From Portulaca oleracea (Eukaryota; Streptophyta; Magnoliopsida; Caryophyllales; Portulacaceae): 64,000 nt of DNA. Under the pieces are notes generated by a model. The model did not search any database. It was not told where the DNA came from and was given only the letters and a program-made list of their open reading frames with translations. Location of the stretch: the NCBI GenBank assembly GCA_029582165.1, contig CM055890.1, positions 11,508,787 through 11,572,786 of the forward strand, in the 5' to 3' direction. Every line of letters begins with the position of its first letter. Position 1 is the stretch's first letter. Position numbers and translations under genes: made by a program. Of the stretch, positions 13,301 through 22,332 are shown in pieces.

Positions 13301-16198
13301 CAAATGGTTGATACTATAATTCATGTAGCATTCACATATCCAAGTAGCATCAGGGACAAATTTGAGGTACTTTGATCTTCACATCAACAGCAATGACCAA
13401 CTAAAGCATAGTGCCAGATCTGAATCCTGAATGGCCCAAGTTTTCATAAGTTCAAACCCTATTTGGGGGCACAAAACACTGGTGACTCAAAATTTTGTAC
13501 TTCGTGGAGTATGAGGATTTTTATTTTCTTCCTTTTGTGCAATGTTTTGTGAATTGCATAGTTTTTGGTTGAATAACATCTGCATAGTATGCTTATTAGC
13601 ATACTTGCCTTTTGAATTCGTAGTTTATATACATAAATATCCAAAAAACTACCAAATGGTCCTCATATTTTGACGTAATTATTTTAAGGGTCTTGTATTT
13701 TGATAAATAATTGTGGGGTGACATTATTTTTGTTGTAATTATTTCTGGGGACATTCCGATCTATTTTCCGGCGAACAAAGCATTAATTGCAGAATTTATT
13801 GTTGATTAGAGTTACGTATCTTTGACTAACCCTAAATATTAAGGCCTAAAATGATAGTTGACTTCAATTAAAACAACATTAAGTACAAAAATCATTGTTT
13901 CACGCATTTTTAGACCGGAAAATTGGTCAGGATGTCCCCAATAAATAATTACCGCAAAGATAATGTCACCCCATAATAATTTGTCAAAATATAGGGCCCT
14001 CAAAATAATTACATCAAAATATAGAGACCCGTTAGTCGTTTTTGCATAAATATCTCCATGGGAAGAAACTGTCCTAACTCATTTGTCATCCGAAAGAGCC
14101 AAGACAAAGGCATATAATGCAGCCAAATATGCACGAACACAGCCTAAATTTCACGATGCTCCTAAAATCAATACATTCAAGGTTAACTTTTCACTCATTA
14201 TATATTATCATTCAACCACATAATATCTTGCCAAACAGCCGACAGTCAGCACTCAGCACCATAGATGTCCATACAACAAGCCAAAACCATGTTTGCAGAC
14301 AAACTCCTAGCAGAATCACATTCTAAATATGTCAGAAAACAATAGCACAATTTAAGAAACAAAGAAAATAAAGTTAACCTCTACCCTGCCTAAATGAGTG
14401 AGACAAGCATACTGCGTACTACATGAGGACAGCATAGTTTCACCCTATGTTACCTAGACTCAGAAGTCAGGACACTGGTGTCCAACACGGACACGGATCC
14501 AAGGGTCCGACATGGCATCCTTAAAAATTGCGGAAACGGTGACAAGGTTTACAATTTGGACACGGCATTTGGACACGGCAAAAAAAAATCATTAAATGAT
14601 TTTATTCAGTTTATTCATTTTATTTTACTTTTTAGTTAGAGAAATTTGTTGGGTCATGTTTACAAATTAAGATTTATTATACCTTGAACCCAATATTATT
14701 TCAGTGCTTTTTAACCCAGTGGCCGATGTCCATATGATAACATGGGATGTGGAAACCAAACCCTACTTCTGGATGTAGCAACAGCGTATGGTAGGGGAAG
14801 AGAGAGAGAGAGAGAGAGATGTCAACTGCTGGAGTAAACCAGTGACCGGTGGCCTGAGCGAACATAATAGTTGCCGATCGGAAACCAGCAAGAGAGATCT
14901 GTCAAGGTAAACCAAAAAAAATGCACTTCCAACGACAAGAAACCGGCAACCTCTGGCCAGATAAAACCCACCAGTCAGGTCGCACCATCCGTTCAACCAA
15001 AATGCCCCAACTACCACCCTGAATACCCACCAATGGGTTGTCCAATTGTTCGATCTAGGGTTTTTCGCTGACCAGGATCCATTCTTGACCGTGTCCTGCA
15101 ATTCCACCCAGGTCCGCCACAGGTCCCGTATCCGGATCCGTGTCGACCCGGATACGGCAGCCCTAATTGCCGAGTACCAGTAATGTAGGTTTCACCCATG
15201 ATGGCTATTCCAGCAGAGGTAACATAGACGTAAAAGCAGCTTCTCACAGACATTACACCACAGCTTGCAACTGCTGGGTGAATGGACAAATTTTCCACAA
15301 CCCAATCTAGAAAGTAGAATTCACAACACTCTGATCAAACTCAAACAACCTAGCACACCCTACCTTCCATAAGTGACAGCACTAGGTACTTATGGCCTCA
15401 GTTGGGTCTGTATAATTTGATAGATAACAACACATAATACATATCCTCAAAAACAACTAGCTCACTTTCCAGCAGACATCACTAATAAGCCTATACTATT
15501 TTAGTTCATTTATTCAATGGATGCCGGTCAGGTAGCAAAGAACACTCTAAACTATGAATCCTGATCCATGAATAACCCATATCTCTCACTCAACTCAGGA
15601 AGCAACCCCATCAGAAGCCGCAAATAAGCTAAGTCATTCTACTAAGCAGTCAGTTCCATAGGATTATAGAAGCAGAAAAATTTCAGTCTCACGCCCAAAT
15701 TCTACACTCAACCAGCTACAATTCCACAGAAATCACATCAAATACAGCAGAATTAGCATGGAAACCCCGAAACCATGCCATTTCCAAAAACCCTAATTTG
15801 TATAACCAAATTAGAAAGAGGAAGAAAGTAAGGGGTCGGAAATGAAACCAACCTTTGACCAACTTAATGACAAGCTTCTTGGTGGTAGGGTTGGGAGGGG
15901 TAGCCTTCTTACGGGACAAATTAGCAGTGATTTGAGCACGGGAAATATCGTTATTGCTGTGCTTGAGATGGTCATCGACGATCATTGCGGAAGCATCGAC
16001 ATCAACATCAGCATCGTCTTGATCGGCGCCATTGAAGCCGTTTTTGGTGTCGAGAGGGGAGGAGAGAGACTGGGACTGAGACTTGGGCTTCTTCATCGGC
16101 GGGGAGAAGGCGGCGGAGGAGGAGGTGGCGGTGGCGGAGAGGGCGGCGCTGGGAGAGGCTGAAGAGAAGACTGGGCGTTTGTGGTTGGGGAGAGACAT
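1340..16198 (-). CDS. CUL4: CUL4, cullin-4 ubiquitin ligase scaffold (3' end outside window)
   Basis: Scaffold of CRL4 ubiquitin ligases: the N-terminal half binds the DDB1 adaptor and the C-terminal half the RING protein RBX1; nuclear and cytosolic in plants. Fourteen exons on the minus strand, all GT-AG and in phase: 15853-16198, 12005-12120, 11564-11910, 10713-10893, 9930-10052, 9558-9845, 8949-9074, 8709-8810, 8571-8624, 2177-2283, 1983-2043, 1773-1904, 1523-1660, 1340-1420. They give 734 codons. Visible marks are the acidic serine-rich head (residues 1-105), the plant CUL4 stretch [13 protein letters not shown] (117-129), cullin repeats (about 155-460), and the cullin-homology core with [14 protein letters not shown] (about 519-532) and [15 protein letters not shown] (628-642). 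I chose ATG 16198 because MSLPNHKRP matches the plant CUL4 start. About 90 more residues are expected from the family, including the neddylation lysine; no such exon is found in bases 1-1339. No stops or frameshifts in the exons. Confidence 0.97.
2693..3175. repeat. Tandem duplication, unit about 240 bp, in CUL4 intron 9
   Basis: Two head-to-tail copies (about 2693-2936 and 2937-3175). Both start with GTGAACACTGTTGAG and end with TATAGGAAAATAAGATATAT. They differ by scattered substitutions and small indels. The array abuts the end of a LINE fragment, so the unit may be LINE-associated sequence. Confidence 0.8.
3176..3550 (-). mobile_element. LINE 3' fragment (zf-RVT region) in CUL4 intron 9
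   Basis: A minus-strand frame at about 3223-3510 contains [32 protein letters not shown] and FMKSLSFC. This is the pattern of the zinc-binding reverse transcriptase end (zf-RVT) of plant L1-type LINEs. It is a short 5'-truncated remnant with no catalytic domain. A second copy of the same end lies in intron 1 (12612-13067). Confidence 0.75.
4305..4742. mobile_element. Terminal-inverted-repeat element (MITE-like) in CUL4 intron 9
   Basis: The left end contains TAGTAAGCCGGACTATAGG, then ACAATGGTAA and TTTAGAAATGTAT in order. The right end, read on the other strand, contains TAGTAAGCAGAAGTATAGG, then ACAATGGTAA and TTTAGAAATGTAT. The inverted repeat is about 55-65 bp with mismatches. No clear target duplication is visible, so the superfamily is open and the ends are approximate. 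Confidence 0.5.
5977..6322. repeat. Tandem duplication, unit about 175 bp, in CUL4 intron 9
   Basis: Two adjacent copies share, in order, GCGCTTTTTCTTT, ACTTCCTTTTTTTCCACATTTT, CGCTTTTCC, GGCTCACACTTA, GAGCTTCAT, CATCTTTTCCACTATTC and GGTTTATCTTTTAT. The sequence is T-rich, with no coding signal. Nearby, bases 5591-5606 are an uninterrupted run of 16 C. Confidence 0.75.
6572..6850 (-). pseudogene. LINE reverse transcriptase fragment in CUL4 intron 9
   Basis: A minus-strand frame carries an L1-type reverse transcriptase pattern: [14 protein letters not shown], then [17 protein letters not shown], then NFPYADGG where the family has a YADD catalytic box. The second catalytic Asp of the box is replaced by Gly. 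The piece is under 100 codons and ends in unrelated intron sequence, so it is a dead fragment. Confidence 0.65.
6860..7374. mobile_element. Mutator-like MITE with 9-bp target duplication, CUL4 intron 9
   Basis: The element runs 6869-7365 (497 bp). The left end reads GGGTTATTGGATGCTAATAC and the inverted right end TGGTTATTGGACACTAATAC. The match continues through ACACTG, ACTTTGGAGGT and ACAATAAT, giving a long imperfect hairpin with further inner matches (TTTAGTAAAGATTTT near 7220). It is flanked by direct 9-bp copies of TTCTAAGAA (6860-6868, 7366-7374), as Mutator-like elements produce. No transposase frame inside. Confidence 0.82.
7497..7715. mobile_element. Stowaway (Tc1/mariner) MITE in CUL4 intron 9
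   Basis: The element 7499-7713 starts CTACCTCCGTCCCTAAATGA and ends with its inverse. TA dinucleotides flank both ends (7497-7498, 7714-7715). The inverted repeats are about 60 bp and include GTCAATTTGACTAA. CTCCGTCCC ends plus a TA duplication are diagnostic of Stowaway MITEs. Confidence 0.92.
7978..8116. repeat. Tandem duplication, unit about 70 bp, in CUL4 intron 9
   Basis: Two neighbouring copies contain TTACAGCAAGAAA or TTATAGCAAGAAA, AGCCCTC, TGCAAAGA and ATTAAGACAATT in the same order. Non-coding. Confidence 0.65.
10400..10419. repeat. (AC)n microsatellite in CUL4 intron 4
   Basis: An uninterrupted run of about ten AC units preceded by an A tract, within the intron between CUL4 exons 4 and 5. 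Confidence 0.9.
12612..13067 (-). mobile_element. LINE 3' fragment (zf-RVT region) in CUL4 intron 1
   Basis: The minus-strand frame at 12825-13067 holds [22 protein letters not shown] and [13 protein letters not shown], the same LINE end as at 3223-3510 but from a diverged copy. Downstream (lower coordinates) comes AT-rich sequence like other LINE 3' tails in this window. Dead, 5'-truncated copy. Confidence 0.65.
13632..14054. mobile_element. Mutator-like MITE with 9-10 bp target duplication, CUL4 intron 1
   Basis: The element 13642-14044 has inverted ends well over 100 bp long. Each strand reads CAAAAA, ATATTTTGA, GTAATTATTTT, GGGGTGACATTAT, GTAATTATTT, GGGGACAT and ATTTTCCGG in order from the terminus. 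It is flanked by direct copies of CATAAATATC (13632-13641, 14045-14054). The 9-10 bp duplication and long inverted repeats point to a non-autonomous Mutator-like element. No coding capacity. Confidence 0.85.
14480..15175. mobile_element. Possible degenerate inverted-repeat element in CUL4 intron 1
   Basis: The left end holds GTCCAACACGGACACGGATCC and the right end GTATCCGGATCCGTGTCGAC, approximately inverted relative to each other. Between them lies a GC-richer core with CTAGGGTTTTTCG (15056-15068), resembling a plant 5' leader. No clean target duplication is seen, so the boundaries are rough. It may be a diverged hAT or Mutator-like element carrying a host gene fragment. Confidence 0.35.
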
Positions 16199-16440
16199 GA
16201 AATGAGGGGGTGGCTCACTTGAAGGACATGGTACGACTACGATACCAAGAAGAAATAGGATCACAACAACAACAGGAACGAAGGAAAGGAAGAACAACCA
16301 GACGAACAAGAAGGTTTGGAAAATGGGCTTTTCCTTTTTTTTCTAATTCTTTTTGTTAGTCATACGATACGCTAGGCTGTGTAGATTGAACGGGAGCGAG
16401 ATGAGAAGAGTCCTCTAGACTTTTTCGGTCATTTTAATTT
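16199..16440 (-). promoter_or_regulatory. CUL4 5' leader and proximal promoter
   Basis: Sequence immediately upstream of the chosen CUL4 start. The CUL4 frame stays open for 37 more codons to another ATG at 16309; those codons are strongly hydrophobic and unlike any cullin N-terminus I know, so this is treated as 5' leader. No convincing TATA box was picked out. Confidence 0.5.
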
Positions 16441-16681
16441 TCATTTTATTTCTTTTTTTTTGGGGTTAACAATAATTAGTGAATGTTTGAGACAGACAGT
16501 AGCAGGAGCTAAGGCCCAAGGTCTGTCACGTTCTGGTACTCGTCGGGATGTTTGGATTAAACAGTTGATTAAAACTTTATTATCTGAACCCTTTTTAGTA
16601 AGCAATTCGGACAATGAGATTTTACCGAGACTCATATGTCTGATGTCCGAATTGTATATAAAGACACATTCATACTTTTGA
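16441..16681. other. Intergenic, nothing recognised
   Basis: Short open frames on both strands here match no family I recognise. The sequence abuts the Copia fragment starting near 16682 and may be older repeat debris. Confidence 0.5.
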
Positions 16682-17469
16682 TGTTGGAATGATCGAACAT
16701 TGTCTAATTGTCAGATATTAACGAAGTTTGTGTGTAGCGAAATTCTTATATCTATGATTTTCATATTGGTATAGGTTTCCCATACTAGTGATAGAAGTCA
16801 CTCTACACTCAGTGGTAGACTAGATTTTGTTCTCTCATACATTGATGTATATATGAATTAGTTTCGTTCAATGAAAGATGCAAAAAAAAAAAAAAAATTC
16901 TCTCAACACCCAGTTGTCTAGTTTTGTTCATGGTATCAAAGCTCGGCCTATAAGACTCATCTACCACCATGAGTAAGGATAAAGAACCTAAGGACAGTGA
17001 GGTTGAAGAGAAACCAAAACCAAAACCACTCCTCACTTGCCATATTATTTGCATCCATCTGAGAGTTCAGGAGTTGCAATCACCGTCGTAATTTTTACTA
17101 AAAGAAATTTTGAGACCTGGAAGAGGTTTGTACAAACAACATTGAACGCCAAGAACAAGATAGAGTTCATTGATGGTCGAATTAAGAGGTCAAGTAGAAG
17201 GTGACGAATTAGATGTCTAGGAACGATTAAACTCAATGATCTACATGTGGATGCAAAATTCAATTAACCCAAAAATGCATTCAAACACTTCCTACACTGA
17301 TTCAACGAAGGTTCTTTGGGATGATTTGAACAAGAGATACTCCTCTTCAAATACTCCTAAGATTCATCAACTCAACAAGGCAAGTTATTTGTGCAAGCAA
17401 ACAAGACTTAACATCGGAGATTTTCATGCAAAACTAAGAAGCGTGTGGATGGAGTTAGGAAATTTCTGA
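16682..17469 (+). mobile_element. Truncated Ty1/Copia retrotransposon: LTR, primer site and part of gag
   Basis: A probable LTR (about 16682-16930, TGTTGGAATG start, TTCA end) is followed at once by TGGTATCAAAGC (16931-16942), one mismatch from the initiator-tRNA-Met primer site used by many plant Copia elements. Downstream, ATGAGTAAGG (from about 16969) opens a broken gag. Its later part (17236-17469) has SMIYMWMQNSI, KVLWDDLNKRYSSSNTPK and LNKASYLCKQ, typical of the UBN2/Retrotran_gag region. Gag then stops; no pol and no second LTR follow, so the element is truncated. Confidence 0.75.
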
Positions 17470-17639
17470 AAAAGATGGACCATTCCTTCGGACATAATAG
17501 GCAACCAAAACCTAACTTAGATCCCAGGACCTCTGGCCGTTTGATATGAAACCGAACTAAATCCCACCATCACCTAAACCCAAGGCTTCTCGTTGTCTAC
17601 AGTTCAATATGTTTGGAAGTGGCGAGGGGAATGCTAGCA
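17470..17639. other. Intergenic spacer, nothing recognised
   Basis: Short unannotated stretch between the Copia fragment and the first half of the eroded hAT-like element. No open frame or repeat of note. Confidence 0.5.
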
Positions 17640-17770
17640 ACTTAAAATCGAACTGGACCAGACAGTTGAACCGAGAATCGGATATCTGGCTAGTTCGGTT
17701 TTATTTTCACCCACTATACTAGTTAAACCGTGAAAAATCTGCTCGAACCGGGCGGCCCGACTGACCCAGT
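17640..17770. mobile_element. Left part of an eroded hAT-like element, split by the LTR retrotransposon
   Basis: This stretch aligns with the left end of the hAT-like element at 40315: AAATCGAACTGGACC, GGTTAAACCGT-like and GAACCGGGCGGCCCGAC blocks appear in the same order and spacing. At 17770 the match is cut by an LTR starting TGTAGACAT. It resumes after the second LTR at 33591 with CCAGCAAACCGTGGTCAAAC, which aligns with CCAGACCGCGGTCAAGCC at 40461. The retrotransposon therefore landed inside this element. Confidence 0.65.
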
Positions 17771-18192
17771 TGTAGACATCGGGTTTTAACATAGTTTTTG
17801 TATACTTATAATGTAGTCTTTTATTATTCTTTTTAGTTAGAAAATAAAGAATTAAAGAGTAGCCAAAGCCGAAGAACTTGCATGCATGCACTCTACATGT
17901 GCAAGTTTACATGGAAATTACATGCACAACTTTTACATAAAAATGATGATTAAACCCTAGCTATGCATGCCATACATGAGCTACGTAGAAATAACATGCA
18001 AAGAAGCTACAAGAGGTCCCAAGTTCTAGCCTTCATGCAGGCACTATTATCCAAGGATTTTAAGCCAAAAAGTGCATCAAACTTCAACCCATTCACATTG
18101 CATTGTCCAAGTGTGAATGGAGGGATTAGCACATACCTTGTTCACATCTCCACCGTCCAAGAATACATGAACGAAGTCAAGTACATCCCCCC

Positions 18193-21100
18193 CCTCCTGT
18201 AATAACCCGAAGAAAATCACCCCCTAATACGTATTAATTAGTTTAAAAATAATCAAGGTTAAAATTAAATCACGAATAATTAAAGCGCATGTTCCTTTTT
18301 CTAACCCAGTGTATGTTTTGCAGGATTTAAACAGTGCAACGATCATCAGTGATTCAGTTTAATTTTTCTTTTCTTGATGAATCTCTTCCGATAATTTTAT
18401 AGTGATTCTGATCATACATGAATTCTTTTACCGAGACCAATGTACTGGGTCCTTCTTTATTCGAAATTATTTAAGGTTATAATTATGAGGAATTTTATGG
18501 AGGTGTTGGATATTTTTATTCGGGTAATCGATAACATTATTTTTACGATTTAGTAATTTTCGGCAATTTGGGGAAATAGGGAGATATAAGTATATGAGGG
18601 GAGAATTAAAATTGTCAAAATTTGTCTTGTTTGGGCCATGATGATCGGCCAAGAGAGGAAGAGGGCATGGTTTTGGGCCTTGGTTATTATATGTATATAT
18701 GACTCAATTTAATATGTATTCATTTGAAAAAGATAACCAATTCACACTTCATCTCCCTTGCTCTCTCTCACCATGACCATCCACCCCCTCACTGCCCAGC
18801 CGCCACCACCAGCCTTGTTGCTAGCCACTAGCAGCCGCCGCCGGCCATTTTCCGGCCATTTTTCCAGCCACCACATCATCATCAACTCATCTTTCTTATT
18901 TTTCTTCCATTTCAAGTGGTATATCACTCCATTCTTCTTCCTCTTCCTTTTAAGGATAAATCAAATGGCATTCTAAAGTTTTTCTCTTGTTATTATTGTG
19001 TCTTTTCAGAATTAAAGCTAGAGTTTTAAGGTCTTCGAGTAAAGATTAGTGTGGGATAATTCAAAGAGAAGAATTTGGGTAAGTATGTTGAAGTTCTTGT
19101 CATCTTAGTGTTTATTAAGTAAATTCCTTGCAAATAATGAGCATGCATGTGAATTGGAAAGAGTAATTCTCTGTGAAAGTAGGGAAAATGATTAGATGCA
19201 AAGTGCATGTTTATAGATTAACTATAGATTTAGAAGATTGAAAGTTTTGTGTTGGTGCATGTTGAGTTTGGTGATGAATTGTGGAAATAGATGATGTAGT
19301 GGTGTTGCATGCAATTAAAATGGATCTAAATGGTGATTTTCTGGGCCTTTCAAGTTTTAATATTGTAATTATGAGTGTTGGATTATGTTTTAGGAGAGAT
19401 ATATGCTAAATCACAAGAGTTTAAGCATGCATGTTAATGATGTATTAAGAGGCTTGCAATCTGGTTGATAATTGGTTTTTCCAGAAAATGAAGGTTGTAA
19501 TTCTAGGTGATTTTATGGCATAAAATAGGTAAATTAAAGTGTTAGCTAACGCCCGGTTTTTACGGTTCATCGTTTCGATGTGTATATTAGGATTTATGGC
19601 CAAAATTGTAAAGCCGCGCAAAACTGAGAATTTCCGACGTCAGTTTATAAATGTACATTTACGAATGGTTAGATATTTTATGGTCTGAGGACTGACATAA
19701 AAGTTTTAGAGGACATTTTAAGCTTTCCAGAATGGTATGGTATGCGTTCATAGGATATCGGGAGAGAAAGTTAGGGGCTTCTAATTGAAGGACAAAAATC
19801 TGAGTTTTCCAGAAACTACATTATTGTGGCTGCTTATATTCTGGGCCAAATTCCGACCTTTCCTCGTGTTTAAAGCAACTTGTGGTTAAAATGAAAATTT
19901 AAATATGTATTACGAGCTTTCCATAGATAGCTTACCTGTTCCGAACCAATAATTAGAGCTCGAGTTACGATTTTCCGAATAATTGAAGTTTAAATGGTTA
20001 TTATTCTGGATAACTTGTAAAGTTGTTAGTTTTTACCCTTCTTAACCACATTTCTAGCTTTTATGGTCAACTACAAAGTTGGAGTGTATGTTCTAAGCTT
20101 TCCGAAAGGTCCTTTTATGCCATGATCCGACATTTGTGGGATAAGACATGACCTTACGAGTATGCCTTAGAAATCGAGTTCATTATTACTACCTCCTTCC
20201 CATATTATCTGTCACTTTAACTAACTTTCTTTTTTCTCATAATATCTGTCACTTTATAATTCCAATAACATACTTATTACTAATTTATCAAATTAACTTT
20301 ATTAATTTCATCATTTTCTTCCATTTTCCCATTTTATTCACCTTTTTCCTTTTTTTTATTCACCATTTCATTCAACATTTTCACATTTCCAATGAAGTAA
20401 TTTAATGTAAAGGGGAGGTTTTTTTGGTTTTCTAAATTATGTCTTAAGAGACAAATAAAATGGGATGGAGGGAGTATTATTATTCCTAGAAAATTCACTA
20501 AGTTATCCCTCCTAAGTTGGGTCCTAATCATATTTTCTTTCTTTTAAGTCCCTCCAAGAGATTGTTGCACCACTGTTCAAGTCCCTGCTCGTCCCATACG
20601 TGTTCTTAAGTCTTCAGGTATGTATATTGTCTGACCTTTTATGCGTGATTTTATGAATTAATCGTTTATATTAAGTTCTAAATTTATTTTATATTATCCA
20701 TGCTTATATGTAAAGAATCATGATTTATGTTCAAAATATACACAAGTTTTCATGGGTTTTTAAGTAGTTCAGGTCGATTTATCAGGATAATTTCACAGTT
20801 ATTTCTAAGTATTTACGTGGTGTACCCTTTATGTTAGAAACTTTTACGATAATTCTATGCTTTGGTTGGTTGAGTCGTTACATGAATAAATTCCCTTTTA
20901 TAAGTAGAAGTCTTATTCAAGGAGATTACAAGATTATATCCTTAAGTTATGATTGGAAAAGGGTCGTTTAAGGAACTAGTTTTATTAAGAATCCAAGGTC
21001 AAGGTATCAAGGTTTAAGTTTTCAAGTTTTAGAAATTAATAAAGGCCCCACCCATGTTTATGGTGCCTTAGTGCACACCAAAGAAAAACATGCTTATGTG

Positions 21101-22219
21101 CCTTTGTGCCCCACAAGTTAATAATATACGTGCCTTAGTGCACCCAAGGAAAAGATAACTGAAGTGCCTTAGTTGCACACCATGAAACCTGGCCAGTATA
21201 GGATAATTATCCACCATCCGAATCTCCCGATCGGTTTGGGTATGCGCATACGGAGGTTTAGCCGATGATTGCAAATAGGGGACCTTCATGATAATAATAT
21301 GGCAACTAAGTTTTAAGTAACTAAGTACTTCAAGGATTTAAGTTAAGGGTTAAGTCTTATAGGACTTGTTTATGGTTTTTAGGTATATTTTACAACATGT
21401 TATAAGTCACACATTATGATTGGGTTTAAATAACAGTTTATGCTATATGTTAGGTATACGATTTGACTCATGTTTTATGACGTAATTTACTTGTCAGTTT
21501 CTAAGTCATGTTTATGGAAATGTTTCAGTTGTGTGTCTATGTCAGTTTATGCATGATCTTTTTGATTTCAAACAAATTTATGGTTATTCAATTACCTTTA
21601 AAAGGAAGAACTTATAAGTATTTTTCATTGAAGTTGTGAGTTAAATACAGGTTAAGTTATATTTCCCATGTACAGGTTAAGTACGGTCAAGCTGTGTAAG
21701 TTTTGCTAGCTTTTAATGTTTGTTTGCTATTTATATTGTTTTTTAGTGTTTTGGAACCACGCTAAACAACTAAAACAAATTATGAAAAGATTCTTATGTT
21801 ATTAGGGGTATACGTACTGAGTTTAACTCACTTTTCGAAGTTTTATGTTTTCGTTTTAGGAATCTCGACACAGGAGAAGGGAAAAGCCCCGGAAGGACGA
21901 AACCCTAGAGCTTCGTAAGGAGAGTGAAGGTGGTTAAAGACTCTTGAAGACAGATTTAAGTGAAATTCGTGAGGTTTTGGCTGTATAAGTTTTATTGGGT
22001 TGTGGTATGTTGCTTTGAGGTGGTTTAAGTTAAGTTATGTCTTGATGATGCAGGTTCGAAGTTAGTTTATGTTTTGGTTGTTTTGTTGGGTTAGTCTTAG
22101 CCTTGTCCACCTCCGTGGACGGCGGTAATACTCCCAGGTGCTTATCCGCTGCTAATCATTGGGTTAGGTGTATCATTAGCTTAATCTAGTGGTTAGTAAC
22201 CTGGGGGCGTTACACCTCC
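18193..22219 (+). mobile_element. Solo LTR (about 4.0 kb) inserted in the 5' LTR
   Basis: 18198-22214 begins TGTAATAACCCGAAG and ends GGGGGCGTTACA, a TGTAA...TTACA terminal pair, flanked by CCTCC on both sides (18193-18197, 22215-22219). The TGTAA-CCC/GGG-TTACA ends and great length suit a chromovirus-type Ty3/gypsy LTR. No internal region or second LTR is present, so it is a solo LTR left by recombination. Short open frames inside, including a proline-rich one near 18773, are not taken as genes. A MITE sits inside it. Confidence 0.8.
20187..20476. mobile_element. Stowaway-type MITE inside the solo LTR
   Basis: The element 20189-20474 starts CTACCTCCTTCCCATATTA and ends GGGATGGAGGGAG, inverse of the start, between TA dinucleotides. 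Inner words ATCTGTCACTTT are repeated near the left end. About 286 bp and AT-rich, with no coding content. Confidence 0.82.
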
Positions 22220-22332
22220 CCTCCTCCCCCCCCCCCCACGCGCCTTAAGGTCGATCGGCCTTTAAGATGTTCACACCCAAAGTCCATCGTTCACACCATT
22301 GTTATCCAACAGATTCATGGTTCTTCCCCCTT

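Noticed and set aside
15842..16162. Glycine-rich plus-strand frame
   Set aside because: Antisense of CUL4 exon 1; the glycine run comes from the complement of serine/alanine codons.
16441..16635. 64-codon frame upstream of CUL4
   Set aside because: Short, no family match, overlaps an opposite-strand frame of similar length; likely repeat debris.
18758..18976. Proline-rich small frame
   Set aside because: Inside the solo LTR; simple composition and no start or family support.
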